In this document: positions 9,511-19,161 of the stretch, piece after piece
How the letters are laid out: each line of letters begins with the position of its first letter
How positions within the stretch are numbered: the stretch's first letter is position 1
Made by a program: the position numbers and the translations under genes
The notes under the pieces: model-generated
Databases searched by the model: none
What the model saw: the letters and a program-made list of their open reading frames with translations, nothing else
Told to the model about the DNA's origin: nothing
Origin: Burkholderia sp. IMCC1007
GTDB lineage: Bacteria > Pseudomonadota > Gammaproteobacteria > Burkholderiales > Burkholderiaceae
DNA length: 64,000 bases
Direction of reading: 5' to 3'
NCBI RefSeq assembly: GCF_027257875.1
Contig: NZ_JAPVQY010000046.1
Coordinates: forward strand, 1-64,000

Positions 9511-10314
9511 ATGGCGACCGCGACCTTCCGCTTCCACGGCGAACTCAACGCGTTTCTCGCGCGGGCGCAGCGCGAGCGCGCGTTCGCGCACGCGTTTGCG
9601 CGCGACGCGACGCTCAAGCATGCGATCGAGGCGCTCGGCGTCCCGCATACGGAAATCGGGCGGCTCTGCGTGAACGGCGCGCCGGCTGCGCTCGACCGGC
9701 CGCTCGGCGACGGCGAGCGCGTCGACGTCCATCCGGAGCGCGCGCGGCCGGCGGCCGGCGCTTCGGCCGCGCCGCAGCCGGACCGCTGGCGTTTCGTCGC
9801 CGACGCGCACCTCGGCGGCCTCGCGCAGTTGCTGCGCCTCGCCGGCTTCGACACCTGCTACGACAACCATTACCGCGACGACGAGCTCGTCGCGCTCGCC
9901 GCCCGCGAAGGCCGGATCGTGCTGACCCGCGACCGAGAGCTGCTGAAGCGCCGCGCGGTCGCGCGCGGCTGCTACCTGCACGCGCAGCTGCCGGACGCGC
10001 AGTTGCGCGAACTGTTCACGCGGCTCGACCTCGCGCCGCAGATGCGGCCGTTCCGGCTGTGCCTGCGCTGCAACGCGCCGCTACGCGCGCTCGATGCGGC
10101 GGACGCCGCGCCGCACGTGCCGCCCGGCGTCCGCCAGCGGCACCAGCGCTTCGTCGCGTGCGACGTGTGCCGGCGCGTGTTCTGGGAAGGATCGCACTGG
10201 CGGCGCATGCGCACGGTGGTCGACGCGATGCGGGCGCCGCCCGGCGAGCGGGATGCACCTCATCCACCTGACCCACCTGATGTACCCGATGTACCGCCTG
10301 CGGCGGACGCCTGA
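9511..10314 (+). CDS. Mut7-C RNase-domain protein with N-terminal ubiquitin-like domain
   Basis: 267 aa. The N-terminal part (about 1-80) matches the small beta-grasp Mut7-C ubiquitin-like domain (VNGAPAALDRPLGDGERVDVHPE). From about residue 92 a PIN-like Mut7-C domain follows, with acidic residues in FVADAHLGGLAQLLRLAGFDT, YRDDE and ILTRDRELL. The end of the domain has two CxxC pairs (CLRC and CDVC) that likely bind zinc. A Pro/Asp-rich tail of short repeats ends the chain. The family is predicted to be RNase; no substrate is known to me. Starts in longer frame back to 8515 are shadow. Confidence 0.88.
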   Translation: MATATFRFHGELNAFLARAQRERAFAHAFARDATLKHAIEALGVPHTEIGRLCVNGAPAALDRPLGDGERVDVHPERARPAAGASAAPQPDRWRFVADAHLGGLAQLLRLAGFDTCYDNHYRDDELVALAAREGRIVLTRDRELLKRRAVARGCYLHAQLPDAQLRELFTRLDLAPQMRPFRLCLRCNAPLRALDAADAAPHVPPGVRQRHQRFVACDVCRRVFWEGSHWRRMRTVVDAMRAPPGERDAPHPPDPPDVPDVPPAADA

Positions 10315-10321
10315 AAAAACA

Positions 10322-10351
10322 AAACCCCGCCTGCCGAAGCGTGCGGGGTTT
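10322..10351. terminator. Bidirectional terminator
   Basis: Stem AAACCCCGC (10322-10330) / GCGGGGTTT (10343-10351) between converging genes, flanked by A and T runs. Confidence 0.8.
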
Positions 10352-10392
10352 CGCGACGGGTGGCCGGCCGTGCCGGCGCCGACGAAGCGTGC

Positions 10393-10626
10393 TTAGTTTG
10401 CTGCGCCTGCGTCGTTCGTGCCGGCTGCCGAAGCGGCCGCGGCCTTTGCCTTGCCCTTCGCCGAACCATGCTGCTTCAGCGCGTGCTTCGGCTTGCTGTG
10501 ATCCTTCTTGACCGGTGCCGATGCAGCAGCCGACGTGTCGGCTGCCGGCGCGGACGCCTGTGCGAATGCCGAAACCGATGCGAGAGCGAATGCTGCGGTC
10601 ATGATCGAAGCGAGCGTCTTCTTCAT
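10393..10626 (-). CDS. Small secreted Ala/Lys-rich protein
   Basis: 77 aa. A clear Sec signal peptide (MKKTLASIMTAAFALASVSAFA, cleavage after about residue 22) is followed by a 55-residue disordered tail of Ala, Ser, Lys and His (KKDHSKPKHALKQH). AGGAAG lies before the ATG. Such small basic periplasmic proteins are common in Burkholderia and have no assigned role. No domain recognised. Confidence 0.75.
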   Translation of the reverse strand: MKKTLASIMTAAFALASVSAFAQASAPAADTSAAASAPVKKDHSKPKHALKQHGSAKGKAKAAAASAAGTNDAGAAN

Positions 10627-10991
10627 TGTTCTTCCTTTGGCGGAGAAAAAGTCAAACGTACCGGTAAAGATGCGAGGCATCCGCATCGGAACATCAGTCG
10701 CGCCGGGTTCCGGTCGCCGCCGGGCGGGTCGGCTCTCGCCTTTTCGCCTCGACAAATACTGACGCACTGGCTGCATAACGCACCGCCCGCGCGGCCAGTT
10801 GACACGCGCGTTGCAACCCTCGGGTTTCCCCGGGGGCGCAGGCTGCGGGCACCGTCCGAGGTGCCGCCGGCCGCCCGCGAATCGTCCGACAAACCGGCTC
10901 TCGCGCCGTTGCGGCGACGCTATACTGGCCATCTTCCGTTCCAACGGATCGCGGTCGGTCATCAGGCCGCCGCCGTCGCGAGGCGCCCAAA
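10627..10991. other. Divergent promoter region
   Basis: About 365 bp between the small secreted protein and the efflux operon. A TATACT box at 10921-10926, 66 bp before the operon start, is the best -10 candidate; its -35 is weak. No gene seen. Confidence 0.5.
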
Positions 10992-12197
10992 TTGCCCGAT
11001 CACAATCTGGACAAACTGAAAATCGACCGGCGTCCGATCGCGCCCGCGCCACGCCGGCGCAGGTGGGTCCGCTACGCGATCGCAGCCGCAATCCTCGTCG
11101 CCGCGATCATCGCCGCCCTGCTCGTCACCGGCCGGCCGACGGTCGACACGACGTCCGTCACGTCCGCCTATCCTTATCAGAACGACACGCAGCTCAATGC
11201 AACCGGCTACGTCGTGCCGCAACGCAAGGCCGCGGTGGCGTCGAAGGGACAGGGGCGCGTCGAATGGCTCGGCGTGCTCGAAGGCACGCGCGTGAAGAAG
11301 GACGAGATCATCGCGCGGCTCGAAAGCAACGACGTGCAAGCGTCGCTTGCCCAGGCACGCGCGCAGGTGCAGGTCTCCCGCGCGAACCTCGGCGTCGCGC
11401 AGGCCGAGCTGAAGGACGCCGAGATCGCGTTGCGCCGCACGTCCGCGCTCGCGCCGAAGGGCGCCGTGCCTGCCGCGCAGCTCGACACCGACACGGCGCG
11501 CGTGAACAAGGCGCGCGCGACGCTCGACAGCGACCAGGCCGCGATCGTGTCGGCGGAGGCGAACGCGCAGGCCGCGCAGGTCGCCGTCGACCAGACGGTG
11601 ATCCGCGCGCCGTTCGACGGGATCGTGCTCGCGAAGCATGCGAACGTCGGCGACAACATCACGCCGTTCTCGTCCGCCTCGGACAGCAAGGGCGCGGTCG
11701 TGACGATCGCCGACATGGAAACGCTCGAGGTCGAGGCCGACGTCGCCGAATCGAACATCGCGAAGATCCGCGCGGAACAGCCGTGCGAGATCCAGCTCGA
11801 CGCGCTGCCCGACATGCGCTTCGCGGGCCGCGTGTCGCGCATCGTGCCGACCGTCGACCGCTCGAAGGCGACCGTGCTCGTGAAGGTGCGTTTCGTCGAC
11901 CGCGACGAGCGCGTGCTGCCCGACATGAGCGCGAAGATCGCGTTCCTGTCGAAGCCGGCGACGCCGCAGGACCGGCAACCGGTGACGGCCGTGCAGGCGA
12001 GCGCGGTGGTCGAACGCGACGGCCGGCCGGTCGTGTTCGTCGTGAAGGACGACACCGTGCACGCGACGACGGTGACGACCGGCACGCGGATCGGCGAGCT
12101 GGTCGCGATTCGCGGCGTGAAGCCCGGCGACACGGTCGTGCTCGCGCCGGGCGCGAAGCTGAAGGACGGCGCGAAAGTGGCCGTCGCGAAGAAATAG
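10992..12197 (+). CDS. HlyD/MacA-type periplasmic adaptor of an ABC efflux system
   Basis: 401 aa. A cytosolic basic N-terminus (RRRRWVR), one membrane helix at about residues 28-46, a lipoyl/barrel-sandwich part (GYVVPQRKAAVASKGQGRVEWL), a long coiled-coil hairpin rich in Ala/Gln/Lys (about 110-200), the second lipoyl half (IRAPFDGIVLAKHANVGD) and a beta-barrel domain. It bridges an inner-membrane ABC pump to an outer-membrane channel. The start is TTG, preceded by GAGG at 8-nt spacing; no ATG or GTG fits. First gene of a four-gene operon; no outer-membrane factor is encoded nearby. Confidence 0.92.
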   Translation: MPDHNLDKLKIDRRPIAPAPRRRRWVRYAIAAAILVAAIIAALLVTGRPTVDTTSVTSAYPYQNDTQLNATGYVVPQRKAAVASKGQGRVEWLGVLEGTRVKKDEIIARLESNDVQASLAQARAQVQVSRANLGVAQAELKDAEIALRRTSALAPKGAVPAAQLDTDTARVNKARATLDSDQAAIVSAEANAQAAQVAVDQTVIRAPFDGIVLAKHANVGDNITPFSSASDSKGAVVTIADMETLEVEADVAESNIAKIRAEQPCEIQLDALPDMRFAGRVSRIVPTVDRSKATVLVKVRFVDRDERVLPDMSAKIAFLSKPATPQDRQPVTAVQASAVVERDGRPVVFVVKDDTVHATTVTTGTRIGELVAIRGVKPGDTVVLAPGAKLKDGAKVAVAKK

Positions 12198-12198
12198 C

Positions 12199-12906
12199 GT
12201 GGCGCGCGTGAATGACACATCGCCGCCCCTCGTCGAGATCAGCCACGTCGCGAAGTCGTACCGGCGCGGCAACCAGGTCGTGCCGGTGCTGACCGACATC
12301 ACGCTCGACATCGGCGAAGGCGACTTCGTCGCGCTGATGGGCCCGTCGGGCTCCGGCAAGAGCACGCTGCTCAATCTCGTCGCCGGCATCGACCGGCCCG
12401 ACAGCGGCGAGCTGCGCGTGGGCGGCCTCGACATCTCGCGGCTCGAGGAAGCGCAACTGGCCGAATGGCGTGCCGCGAACGTCGGCTTCATCTTCCAGTT
12501 CTACAACCTGATGCCGGTGCTGACCGCGTTCGAGAACGTCGAGCTGCCGCTGATGCTCACGCACCTGTCGCGCCGCGAACGGCGCGAGCGCGTCGAGCTG
12601 GTGCTCGACATGGTGAACCTCGGCGACCGCACGAGCCACTACCCGTCCGAGCTGTCGGGCGGACAGCAGCAGCGCGTCGCGATCGCGCGCGCATTGATCA
12701 CCGATCCGGTGCTGATCGTCGCCGACGAGCCGACCGGCGACCTCGACCGCGCCTCGGCCACCGACGTGCTCGCGATGCTGCAGCGGATGAACGCCGAGCT
12801 CGGCAAGACGATCATCATGGTGACGCACGACGCGCACGCGGCCGGCGCCGCGCGCTCGCTCGTCCATCTGGAAAAAGGGGAGTTGATCGATGGGCACGCC
12901 GTCTGA
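12199..12906 (+). CDS. MacB/LolD-type ABC transporter ATPase
   Basis: 235 aa. Walker A GPSGSGKST (about residues 50-58), Q-loop FIFQFYNLMP, ABC signature LSGGQQQRVAIARAL, Walker B VLIVADEPTGDLD and the H-loop VTHD are all intact. The family energises FtsX-like permeases that extrude macrolides, peptides or lipoproteins. The start is GTG, one base after the adaptor stop; a GTG three codons later is possible. Encoded with adaptor and two permeases. Confidence 0.95.
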   Translation: MARVNDTSPPLVEISHVAKSYRRGNQVVPVLTDITLDIGEGDFVALMGPSGSGKSTLLNLVAGIDRPDSGELRVGGLDISRLEEAQLAEWRAANVGFIFQFYNLMPVLTAFENVELPLMLTHLSRRERRERVELVLDMVNLGDRTSHYPSELSGGQQQRVAIARALITDPVLIVADEPTGDLDRASATDVLAMLQRMNAELGKTIIMVTHDAHAAGAARSLVHLEKGELIDGHAV

Positions 12907-12924
12907 CCGACGGGAGCGCGCGCG

Positions 12925-14079
12925 ATGTACGTGCTGAAGCTGATCGCGCGCAACGCGCTGCGGCACCGGCTGCGCACGCTGCTGACCGTGCTCGGGCTCA
13001 CCATCGCGGTGCTGGCGTTCGGGCTGCTGCATACGGTGATCGACGCGTGGTACGCGGGGGCGGCCGCTGCATCGAGCGGGCGGCTCGTCACGCGCAACGC
13101 GATCTCGCTCGTGTTCCCGCTGCCGGTGAGCTACGAGAACCGGATTCGCGGCGTGGACGGCGTGACGACGGTGGTGCGCTCGAACTGGTTCGGCGGCGTG
13201 TATCGCGATCCGAAGAACTTCTTCGCGAGCTTCGCCGTGTCGGAAAACTATCTCGATCTTTACCCTGAATTCATTCTCCCGGCGCAGCAGCGCGCGGACT
13301 ACGACCGCGACCGCCGCGGTTGCCTCGTCGGCCGCCAGCTCGCGACGCAGTTCGGCTTCAAGGTCGGCGACGTGATTCCGCTGCAGGGGACGATCTACCC
13401 CGGCACGTGGGACTTCGTCGTGCGCGGGATCCTCGACGGCCGCGACGATTCGACGATCACGCGCCAGCTGGTGTTCCACTGGGATTACCTGAACGAGACG
13501 GTGCGCAAGCGCACGCCGAAGCAGGCCGACCAGGTCGGCGTGTTCGTGGTCGGCGTCGCGCACCCGGACGACGGCGCGACCATTGCGCGCAACGTCGATG
13601 CCATCTTCAAGAACTCGCTCGCCGAAACGCTGACCGAGACCGAGCAGGCGTTCCAGCTCGGTTTCGTCGCGATGTCGAACCAGATCATCGCGGCGATCCG
13701 GCTCGTTTCGTACGTGGTGATCCTGATCATCATGGCCGTGATGGCGAACGCGATGGCGATGAGCGCGCGCGAGCGCACGGCCGAATACGCGACGCTGAAG
13801 GCGCTCGGCTTCGGCCCCGGCTTTCTCGCGCTGATCGTGTTCGGCGAATCGGTCGTGATCGCAGTGGCCGGCGGCGCGCTCGGCATCCTCGCGACGCCGC
13901 CCGCCGCGAGCCTGTTCAAGCACGCGGCCGGCGGCATCTTCCCGGTGTTCAAGGTGTCGACCGAGACGGTCGTGCTGCAGGCCGCATGCTCGGTCGCGGT
14001 CGGCTTCGCGGCCGCGCTCGTGCCGGCGTGGCAGGCCGCGCGCGTGCGCGTGGTCGAAGGCCTGCGGGCGATCGGATAG
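12925..14079 (+). CDS. FtsX/MacB-like ABC permease, first of two
   Basis: 384 aa. N-terminal membrane helix (about 20-40), a large periplasmic MacB-PCD-like domain (about 45-255), then three helices in the C-terminal FtsX domain with the conserved ERTAEYATLKALGFGPG loop and PAWQAARVRVVEGLRAIG end. It starts 18 bp after the ATPase gene. It probably pairs with the next permease as a heterodimer. Confidence 0.92.
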   Translation: MYVLKLIARNALRHRLRTLLTVLGLTIAVLAFGLLHTVIDAWYAGAAAASSGRLVTRNAISLVFPLPVSYENRIRGVDGVTTVVRSNWFGGVYRDPKNFFASFAVSENYLDLYPEFILPAQQRADYDRDRRGCLVGRQLATQFGFKVGDVIPLQGTIYPGTWDFVVRGILDGRDDSTITRQLVFHWDYLNETVRKRTPKQADQVGVFVVGVAHPDDGATIARNVDAIFKNSLAETLTETEQAFQLGFVAMSNQIIAAIRLVSYVVILIIMAVMANAMAMSARERTAEYATLKALGFGPGFLALIVFGESVVIAVAGGALGILATPPAASLFKHAAGGIFPVFKVSTETVVLQAACSVAVGFAAALVPAWQAARVRVVEGLRAIG

Positions 14080-14087
14080 AGGCGCGC

Positions 14088-15254
14088 ATGGCGATTCCGC
14101 TCACCTACATCGCGCGCAACCTGTGGACCCGGCGGCTCACCACCGCGCTCACCGCCGGCGGGATGGCGCTCGTGATCTTCGTGTTCGCGACGGTGCAGAT
14201 GCTCGATGCAGGGCTCACGCAGACGCTCGTGTCGACCGGCGAACCGGACAACGCGGTGGTGATCCGCAAGGGCGCCGAGACCGAGATCCAGAGTTCGATC
14301 GACCATCAGCAGGCGAACGCGCTCGAGATGCACCCGGCCGTCGCGCTCGGCCCCGACGGCCGGCCGCTCGTGTCGAAGGAAGCCGTCGTGCTGATTTCGC
14401 TCGTGAAGACGTCGACCGGCAAGCCGTCGAACGTCGTGATCCGCGGCGTGTCGCCGGCCGGCCTCGCGCTGCGGCCGCACGTGAAGCTCATCGTCGGCCG
14501 CATGTTCGCGCCGGGCTCGTCGGAGATCATCGTCGGCAGCGCGATCGCGAAAGGCTTCAGCGGCACGCAGCTCGGCGACAGCCTGCATTTCGCGCAGCGC
14601 GACTGGACGATCGTCGGCGTGTTCGACGCGGGCGGTAGCGGCTTCGATTCGGAGATCTGGGGCGACGTCGATCAGCTGATGCAGTCGTTCCGGCGCACCA
14701 GCTATTCGTCGATGGTGCTGCGCGTCCCCAGCGCCGACGGCTTCGCGCGCTTCAAGGCCGACATCGACGTCGACCCGCGCCTGACCGACGAGGCGAAGCG
14801 CGAGCAGACCTTCTACGGCGACCAGTCGAAGGCGCTGTCGACCTTCATCAACATCCTCGGCATCACGCTGTCGACGATCTTCTCGATCGCCGCGATGATC
14901 GGCGCGATGATCACGATGTACGCATCCGTCGCGAACCGCACCGCCGAGATCGGCACGCTGCGCGCGCTCGGCTTCAAGCGCATGAACGTGCTCGCCGCGT
15001 TTCTGCTCGAAGCGCTGCTGCTCGGCTTCGTCGGCGGCGTCGCGGGGCTCGCGTGCGCATCGCTGATGGGGTTCGCGTCGTTCTCGACGACCAACTTCCA
15101 GACCTTCTCCGACCTGTCGTTCCGCTTCGTGCTGACGCCCGCGATCGTCGTGAAGACGCTGCTGTTCTCGCTGGTGATGGGGCTCGTCGGCGGGTTCCTG
15201 CCCGCGATGCGCGCCGCGCGGCTGAACATCGTCGACGCGCTGCGCGCGCAGTGA
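14088..15254 (+). CDS. FtsX/MacB-like ABC permease, second of two
   Basis: 388 aa with the same layout as its neighbour: N-terminal helix, periplasmic domain, three C-terminal helices, NRTAEIGTLRALGFKR loop and PAMRAARLNIVDALRAQ end. ATG 14088 lies 8 bp after the previous stop. The two permeases differ widely in the periplasmic domain, which suggests specialised halves. The operon ends here, converging on the carotenoid oxygenase gene with only 19 bp between stops and no clear hairpin. Confidence 0.92.
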   Translation: MAIPLTYIARNLWTRRLTTALTAGGMALVIFVFATVQMLDAGLTQTLVSTGEPDNAVVIRKGAETEIQSSIDHQQANALEMHPAVALGPDGRPLVSKEAVVLISLVKTSTGKPSNVVIRGVSPAGLALRPHVKLIVGRMFAPGSSEIIVGSAIAKGFSGTQLGDSLHFAQRDWTIVGVFDAGGSGFDSEIWGDVDQLMQSFRRTSYSSMVLRVPSADGFARFKADIDVDPRLTDEAKREQTFYGDQSKALSTFINILGITLSTIFSIAAMIGAMITMYASVANRTAEIGTLRALGFKRMNVLAAFLLEALLLGFVGGVAGLACASLMGFASFSTTNFQTFSDLSFRFVLTPAIVVKTLLFSLVMGLVGGFLPAMRAARLNIVDALRAQ

Positions 15255-15273
15255 CGCGCGCAGCCGCTCACGT

Positions 15274-16605
15274 TCAACGTTCGCGCGGCACCCACGCGCC
15301 GTGGAACCCGGCCGGCACGCGGCGCGGCAGGTGCACGGTCGCGACCGGCCCCGCGTCGATCGCGCGCGCGTCGAGGATCACGACGTCGCTCGTATCCGTC
15401 GCCGCGCGGTAGACCACCACGAGCAGCCAGCCGTCGTCCTCGTCGGTGCCGCCCGGACGCGGCACGAACACCGGCTCGCTGTTCTGGTCGCCGGCCGGCA
15501 CCGCGTAGTGCATCGTCGTGCCGCGCACGTGGTCGAAGCGCATCACGCCGCGCATTTCCGCGTTGTTCGGTTGCTCGACCGCATACAGATAGCGGTAGCG
15601 GCGCCCGGTCCGGCTTTCGTTGATGCGCGGCAGCTCGATGCCGCCGTCGGCGAGCGGCCCTTCGTCGATCAGCCCGTTCGCGGTGTCGATCACGTAGCGC
15701 CACAGCTCGCCGACCGGGTTGTCCGCAAAGCGGCCCGTGCGCGCGTCGAGCCGCAGGAACGACGGATAGCGCACCGCGTCGAGCACGATGCACGACGCGT
15801 CGCAGTCGTATGCGTTCACGACGTGCATGATGAAGCACGGCTCGACGCCGAACCAGCGCACGTCGCCGCCGTGGCGCGGGATCACGCCGATCCGCGCGGC
15901 GCGGTCGTCGTGCCAGCGCAGCGGCATCCGGTGGCCCTGCTTCAGCAGCGAGAAGTCGTAGCCGACGTTCAGGTCGAGCAGCAGGCTGCGGGTTTCGGTG
16001 ATCGCGAGGTCGTGCATCATCGACGGCGCGCTCAGGTCGATCGCGATGTCGACACGCTGCACGCCCTGCGCGTCCGCGACACCGTAGCGCAGCCACGGCG
16101 CGCGCCAGTCCGCGCGGGACATGATCAGCTCGCCCGTCACCGGATCGACCTTCGGATGCGCGGTCATCCCGCCGCCGAAGCCCGCATGCCGCGCAGGCAC
16201 GCCGAGCGAATCGAGCGCGGCGGTGATCGCGAACGGCGCGCCGCCCTCCGACAGCGCGAGCAACTCGCCCGCGTGCTGCAGCACGCTCACGCTCGGATTC
16301 GTGTCGGGCAGAAGCGGCACCTGGGCGGGCGCATGCACGGCGGCCCAGCGTTGCGTGCGCGGCCAGCGGTTCCGATAGCCGGTCGCACGGCCGTTTTCGA
16401 ACGCGATCGCGTGCAGCATCGCGGCCTCCGGCCACCACGACAGCATGTCGTTGCCTTCGAAGCGGCCGCCCGGCGGGTTCGGGCCGTTGCGCAGCAGCGT
16501 GCCGTCGAGTTCGCGCGGGATCGTGCCGGTCACCCGCAGGTCGACGAGGTCGACTTCGTCGGCGACCGGCGCGAGCGCGCCGCCGTTCAGGTCGAATACG
16601 GTCAT
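15274..16605 (-). CDS. Carotenoid oxygenase family protein (RPE65/CCD)
   Basis: 443 aa, a non-haem iron dioxygenase that splits carotenoid-like or stilbene-like double bonds. The four iron-binding histidines are visible in MTAHPKVDP, MMHDLAITE, FIMHVVNAYD and the C-terminal GFHGAWVP, so the enzyme looks intact. The N-terminal GTIPRELDGTLLRNGPNPP is the family entry motif. ATG 16605 was chosen because the upstream extension is shared with the next gene. It is 16 bp downstream of the DUF2239 gene and likely in its operon. Whether the substrate is a carotenoid or a lignin stilbene cannot be told. Confidence 0.93.
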   Translation of the reverse strand: MTVFDLNGGALAPVADEVDLVDLRVTGTIPRELDGTLLRNGPNPPGGRFEGNDMLSWWPEAAMLHAIAFENGRATGYRNRWPRTQRWAAVHAPAQVPLLPDTNPSVSVLQHAGELLALSEGGAPFAITAALDSLGVPARHAGFGGGMTAHPKVDPVTGELIMSRADWRAPWLRYGVADAQGVQRVDIAIDLSAPSMMHDLAITETRSLLLDLNVGYDFSLLKQGHRMPLRWHDDRAARIGVIPRHGGDVRWFGVEPCFIMHVVNAYDCDASCIVLDAVRYPSFLRLDARTGRFADNPVGELWRYVIDTANGLIDEGPLADGGIELPRINESRTGRRYRYLYAVEQPNNAEMRGVMRFDHVRGTTMHYAVPAGDQNSEPVFVPRPGGTDEDDGWLLVVVYRAATDTSDVVILDARAIDAGPVATVHLPRRVPAGFHGAWVPRER

Positions 16606-16621
16606 CGCGTCGCGTGCTCCA

Positions 16622-17266
16622 TCAGCAGTCGTCGGCCGACGGCGGCAGATCGCCGCGCGCGAGGGCGAGCGCATGGTCGCGCACGTCGTCGGGCCAGCCG
16701 GCGATCAGCTCGGCCAGCCGTGCCGGATCGTTCGCATACAGCGCCCGCGCGGCTTCCTCGAAACCGGGCAAATCGCCCGCGATCGCCGACATGAAGTGGT
16801 ACGCGCGCGCCTGCGCGTCGCGGCGCCGGTCTGCCGCCGCGTGCGTGCGCCGTGCGTCCTCGACGAGCTTGCGCAGCGCGACCGACGCGCCGCCCGGCTG
16901 CGCGGCGAGCCATTCCCAATGACGCGGCAAGAGCGTGACCTCGCGCGACACCACGCCGAGCTTCGGGCGGCCGCGACCGCGTTGTTCGGCCGAGCCCGAG
17001 CCCGCGCCCGCGCCTACCGGCTCGCCGGCGCCGCCCGACGCGTCGGCCGAAGGCGCCGCATAGCGCGCGCGAATGTCGTCAGCCGTGCCGCGCAGGTCGA
17101 GGTCGATCGAGCGGCCGGTCGCGTCGTCGAAGATCAGAATCGTGCCGGGCGTCGCGTCGCCGGCCGCCTGCCGGACCGCGAGCGCGACCGTCGCAAGCGG
17201 CCCCGACGCGAGCCGCCGGTGGCCGTCGAAGGCCGTGTACGAAGGAAGAAGCGTGGAAGAAGTCAT
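16622..17266 (-). CDS. DUF2239 family protein
   Basis: 214 aa. The N-terminal half has a small beta domain (YTAFDGHRRLASG, ILIFDDATGRSIDLDLRG), a Gly/Ala linker, then a helical half with the conserved RGRPKLGVVSREVTLLPRHWEWL and ARAYHFMSAIAGDLPGFEEAARALYA. This matches what I recall of DUF2239. The RGRPKLGV segment resembles DNA-binding AT-hook-like linkers but function is unknown. Upstream of, and probably co-transcribed with, the carotenoid oxygenase. Confidence 0.85.
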   Translation of the reverse strand: MTSSTLLPSYTAFDGHRRLASGPLATVALAVRQAAGDATPGTILIFDDATGRSIDLDLRGTADDIRARYAAPSADASGGAGEPVGAGAGSGSAEQRGRGRPKLGVVSREVTLLPRHWEWLAAQPGGASVALRKLVEDARRTHAAADRRRDAQARAYHFMSAIAGDLPGFEEAARALYANDPARLAELIAGWPDDVRDHALALARGDLPPSADDC

Positions 17267-17396
17267 CGTGGTCGCCCGCAGGCTGGAATCGGAATGACGC
17301 TATTTTTATCCGGGTATTAATTGGATGTCAATATTATCCGGGTAAAAACATTGCCGTCATCGAATTCCATCCTGCGGTTGCGACCATGGTGGCCGA

Positions 17397-18128
17397 TCAG
17401 ATCACCCGCGCCGGCGCCACGATCCCGCGCGCGCTGGCCAGCGCGTCGTCGAGCGATACATGCCCTTCGAACGCCGACGACGCCGGCGGCGGCAGGTTTT
17501 CCTCGATCGCGTGCGCGAACTGCACGCCGGCATCGTCGGCGAGCCGCGCGCGCAGCGCGGCGACGCGCGGGAACGCATCGCGCTCGAACACCGCGTGATA
17601 GTCGGCCCAGCGCGCGATTCCCGTGAAGTACGCGTCGGCCAGCGTGCGTCGCGCGCCCAGCAGCCACGGGCCTTCGCCGCGCTCGAGCAGCGCTTCGAGC
17701 TGCCGGTGCGCCTTCAGCACCTTGCCGCGGCCATATGCGTGCAGCGCCGCCTTCTCGGCGCCTTCGGTGTCGTGTTCGTACACGTACCAGAGCGCACCGA
17801 ACGCGTTGAAGAACGTCGTGTTCAGCCACGCCAGCATCCGGTTCAGCCGGTCGAAATCCGCACTGCCCTGGCGAAACGCGAGGCCGCTATCGAGCGCCTG
17901 CGCGCCGATATGGCCGAGGATCGCGATGCTTTCGGTCAGCACGTCGCCGTTCGCGGTGACGAACGCCGGCGTCTCGGCGACGGGGTTCAGTGCGAGGAAC
18001 GCGTCGCTCGTCACGGCGCCCGGCATCGTGATGCGCGACAGCCGGTACGGGCGGCCGGTCCATTCGAGCGCGACGATCGAGCCGAACGAGCAACCGGCGG
18101 GAATACCGTAGAGAAGGATCGGAGACAT
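17397..18128 (-). CDS. Glutathione S-transferase family protein
   Basis: 243 aa. Thioredoxin-like N-terminal domain (about 1-80) with LLYGIPAGCSFGSIVALEW and the cis-proline/ES signature ETPAFVTANGDVLTESIAIL, followed by an all-helical C-terminal domain with WLLGARRTLADAYF. Divergent from a LysR gene, with about 40-106 bp between starts, so it may be its target. Substrate unknown. Confidence 0.92.
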   Translation of the reverse strand: MSPILLYGIPAGCSFGSIVALEWTGRPYRLSRITMPGAVTSDAFLALNPVAETPAFVTANGDVLTESIAILGHIGAQALDSGLAFRQGSADFDRLNRMLAWLNTTFFNAFGALWYVYEHDTEGAEKAALHAYGRGKVLKAHRQLEALLERGEGPWLLGARRTLADAYFTGIARWADYHAVFERDAFPRVAALRARLADDAGVQFAHAIEENLPPPASSAFEGHVSLDDALASARGIVAPARVI

Positions 18129-18168
18129 CGGGGAATTCCGAGGAAGTTGAACGAGCAGTCATGCTCCC

Positions 18169-19149
18169 ATGGCGAACGATGGCGCAGTAGCCGCTAAAAT
18201 CGAAACCCGTCGTTTCCCCATATGGACGCTGGAAGTGAATCTGAACGACCTCTACCTGTTCGTGCAGGCCGTCGACGCCGGCAGCATGTCGGCGGCCGCG
18301 CGCCGGCTCGACATGCCGAAATCGACGGTCAGCAAGCGCGTGGCCGAACTCGAGCGCACGCTCGGCGCGCGGCTCGTGCATCGCACGTCGCGCAGCTTCC
18401 GGCTCACGCCGGTCGGCGCCGAATTCTTCGAGCATGCGCGCGCCGCCGTGATCGAGGCCGACAGCGCGCGCGACGCGGTGCTGCGGCAGGCCGCCGAGCC
18501 GGCCGGCGTCGTGCGGATCACGAGCTCGGTGCCGGTCGCGCAGCACATCCTCGCGCCATGCCTGCCGGCGCTCGCGATCGCACATCCGAAACTGCTGCTG
18601 CAGATCCATGCGAGCGACCGCCTCGTCGACATCGCGCAGGAAGGCTTCGACATCGCGGTGCGCAGCCATTTCGCGCCGCTGCCCGATTCCGCGCTCGTGC
18701 AACGGCCGCTCGCGGCGTCGCCGATCGTCGTCGTGACCGCGCCGGCCTATCTCGCGCGGGCCGGCACGCCCGGCACGCCGGCCGATCTCGCGCATCACGA
18801 CGGGCTCCACCCGGGCGCGCAGCCATGGCGGCTGCAGCGCGACGGCGACGGCGACGCCGTCGACGTGACGCCGCGCCTGCGGCTGCAGGCCGACGAATCG
18901 ACGCTGCTGTTGCAGGCGGCGACGGCCGGCCTCGGCCTCGCGTGCCTGCCCGACTGGATCGCCGCCGCCGCGCTCGCATCCGGCGCGCTCGTGCGCGTGC
19001 TGCCCGGCTGGCGCGCCGGCACCGTCACGACGACGCTGCTGATGCCGCATCGGCGCGGCCAGTTGCCCGGCGTGCGCGCCGCCGTCGAGTTTCTCGCGCA
19101 GCACGTGGCGCGCCATCACGGCAGCGGCGCGGACGACGCACGCGCATGA
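18169..19149 (+). CDS. LysR-family transcriptional regulator
   Basis: HTH LYLFVQAVDAGSMSAAARRLDMPKSTVSKRVAELE and a substrate-binding domain. ATG 18169 gives 326 aa. A GTG at 18235 (304 aa), preceded by GGA at 8 nt, begins exactly at the usual LysR N-terminus and may be the true start, because the 22 extra residues are unlike the family. It lies back to back with the GST gene, the likely target. Confidence 0.92.
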   Translation: MANDGAVAAKIETRRFPIWTLEVNLNDLYLFVQAVDAGSMSAAARRLDMPKSTVSKRVAELERTLGARLVHRTSRSFRLTPVGAEFFEHARAAVIEADSARDAVLRQAAEPAGVVRITSSVPVAQHILAPCLPALAIAHPKLLLQIHASDRLVDIAQEGFDIAVRSHFAPLPDSALVQRPLAASPIVVVTAPAYLARAGTPGTPADLAHHDGLHPGAQPWRLQRDGDGDAVDVTPRLRLQADESTLLLQAATAGLGLACLPDWIAAAALASGALVRVLPGWRAGTVTTTLLMPHRRGQLPGVRAAVEFLAQHVARHHGSGADDARA

Positions 19150-19161
19150 CCGCCACCTCGC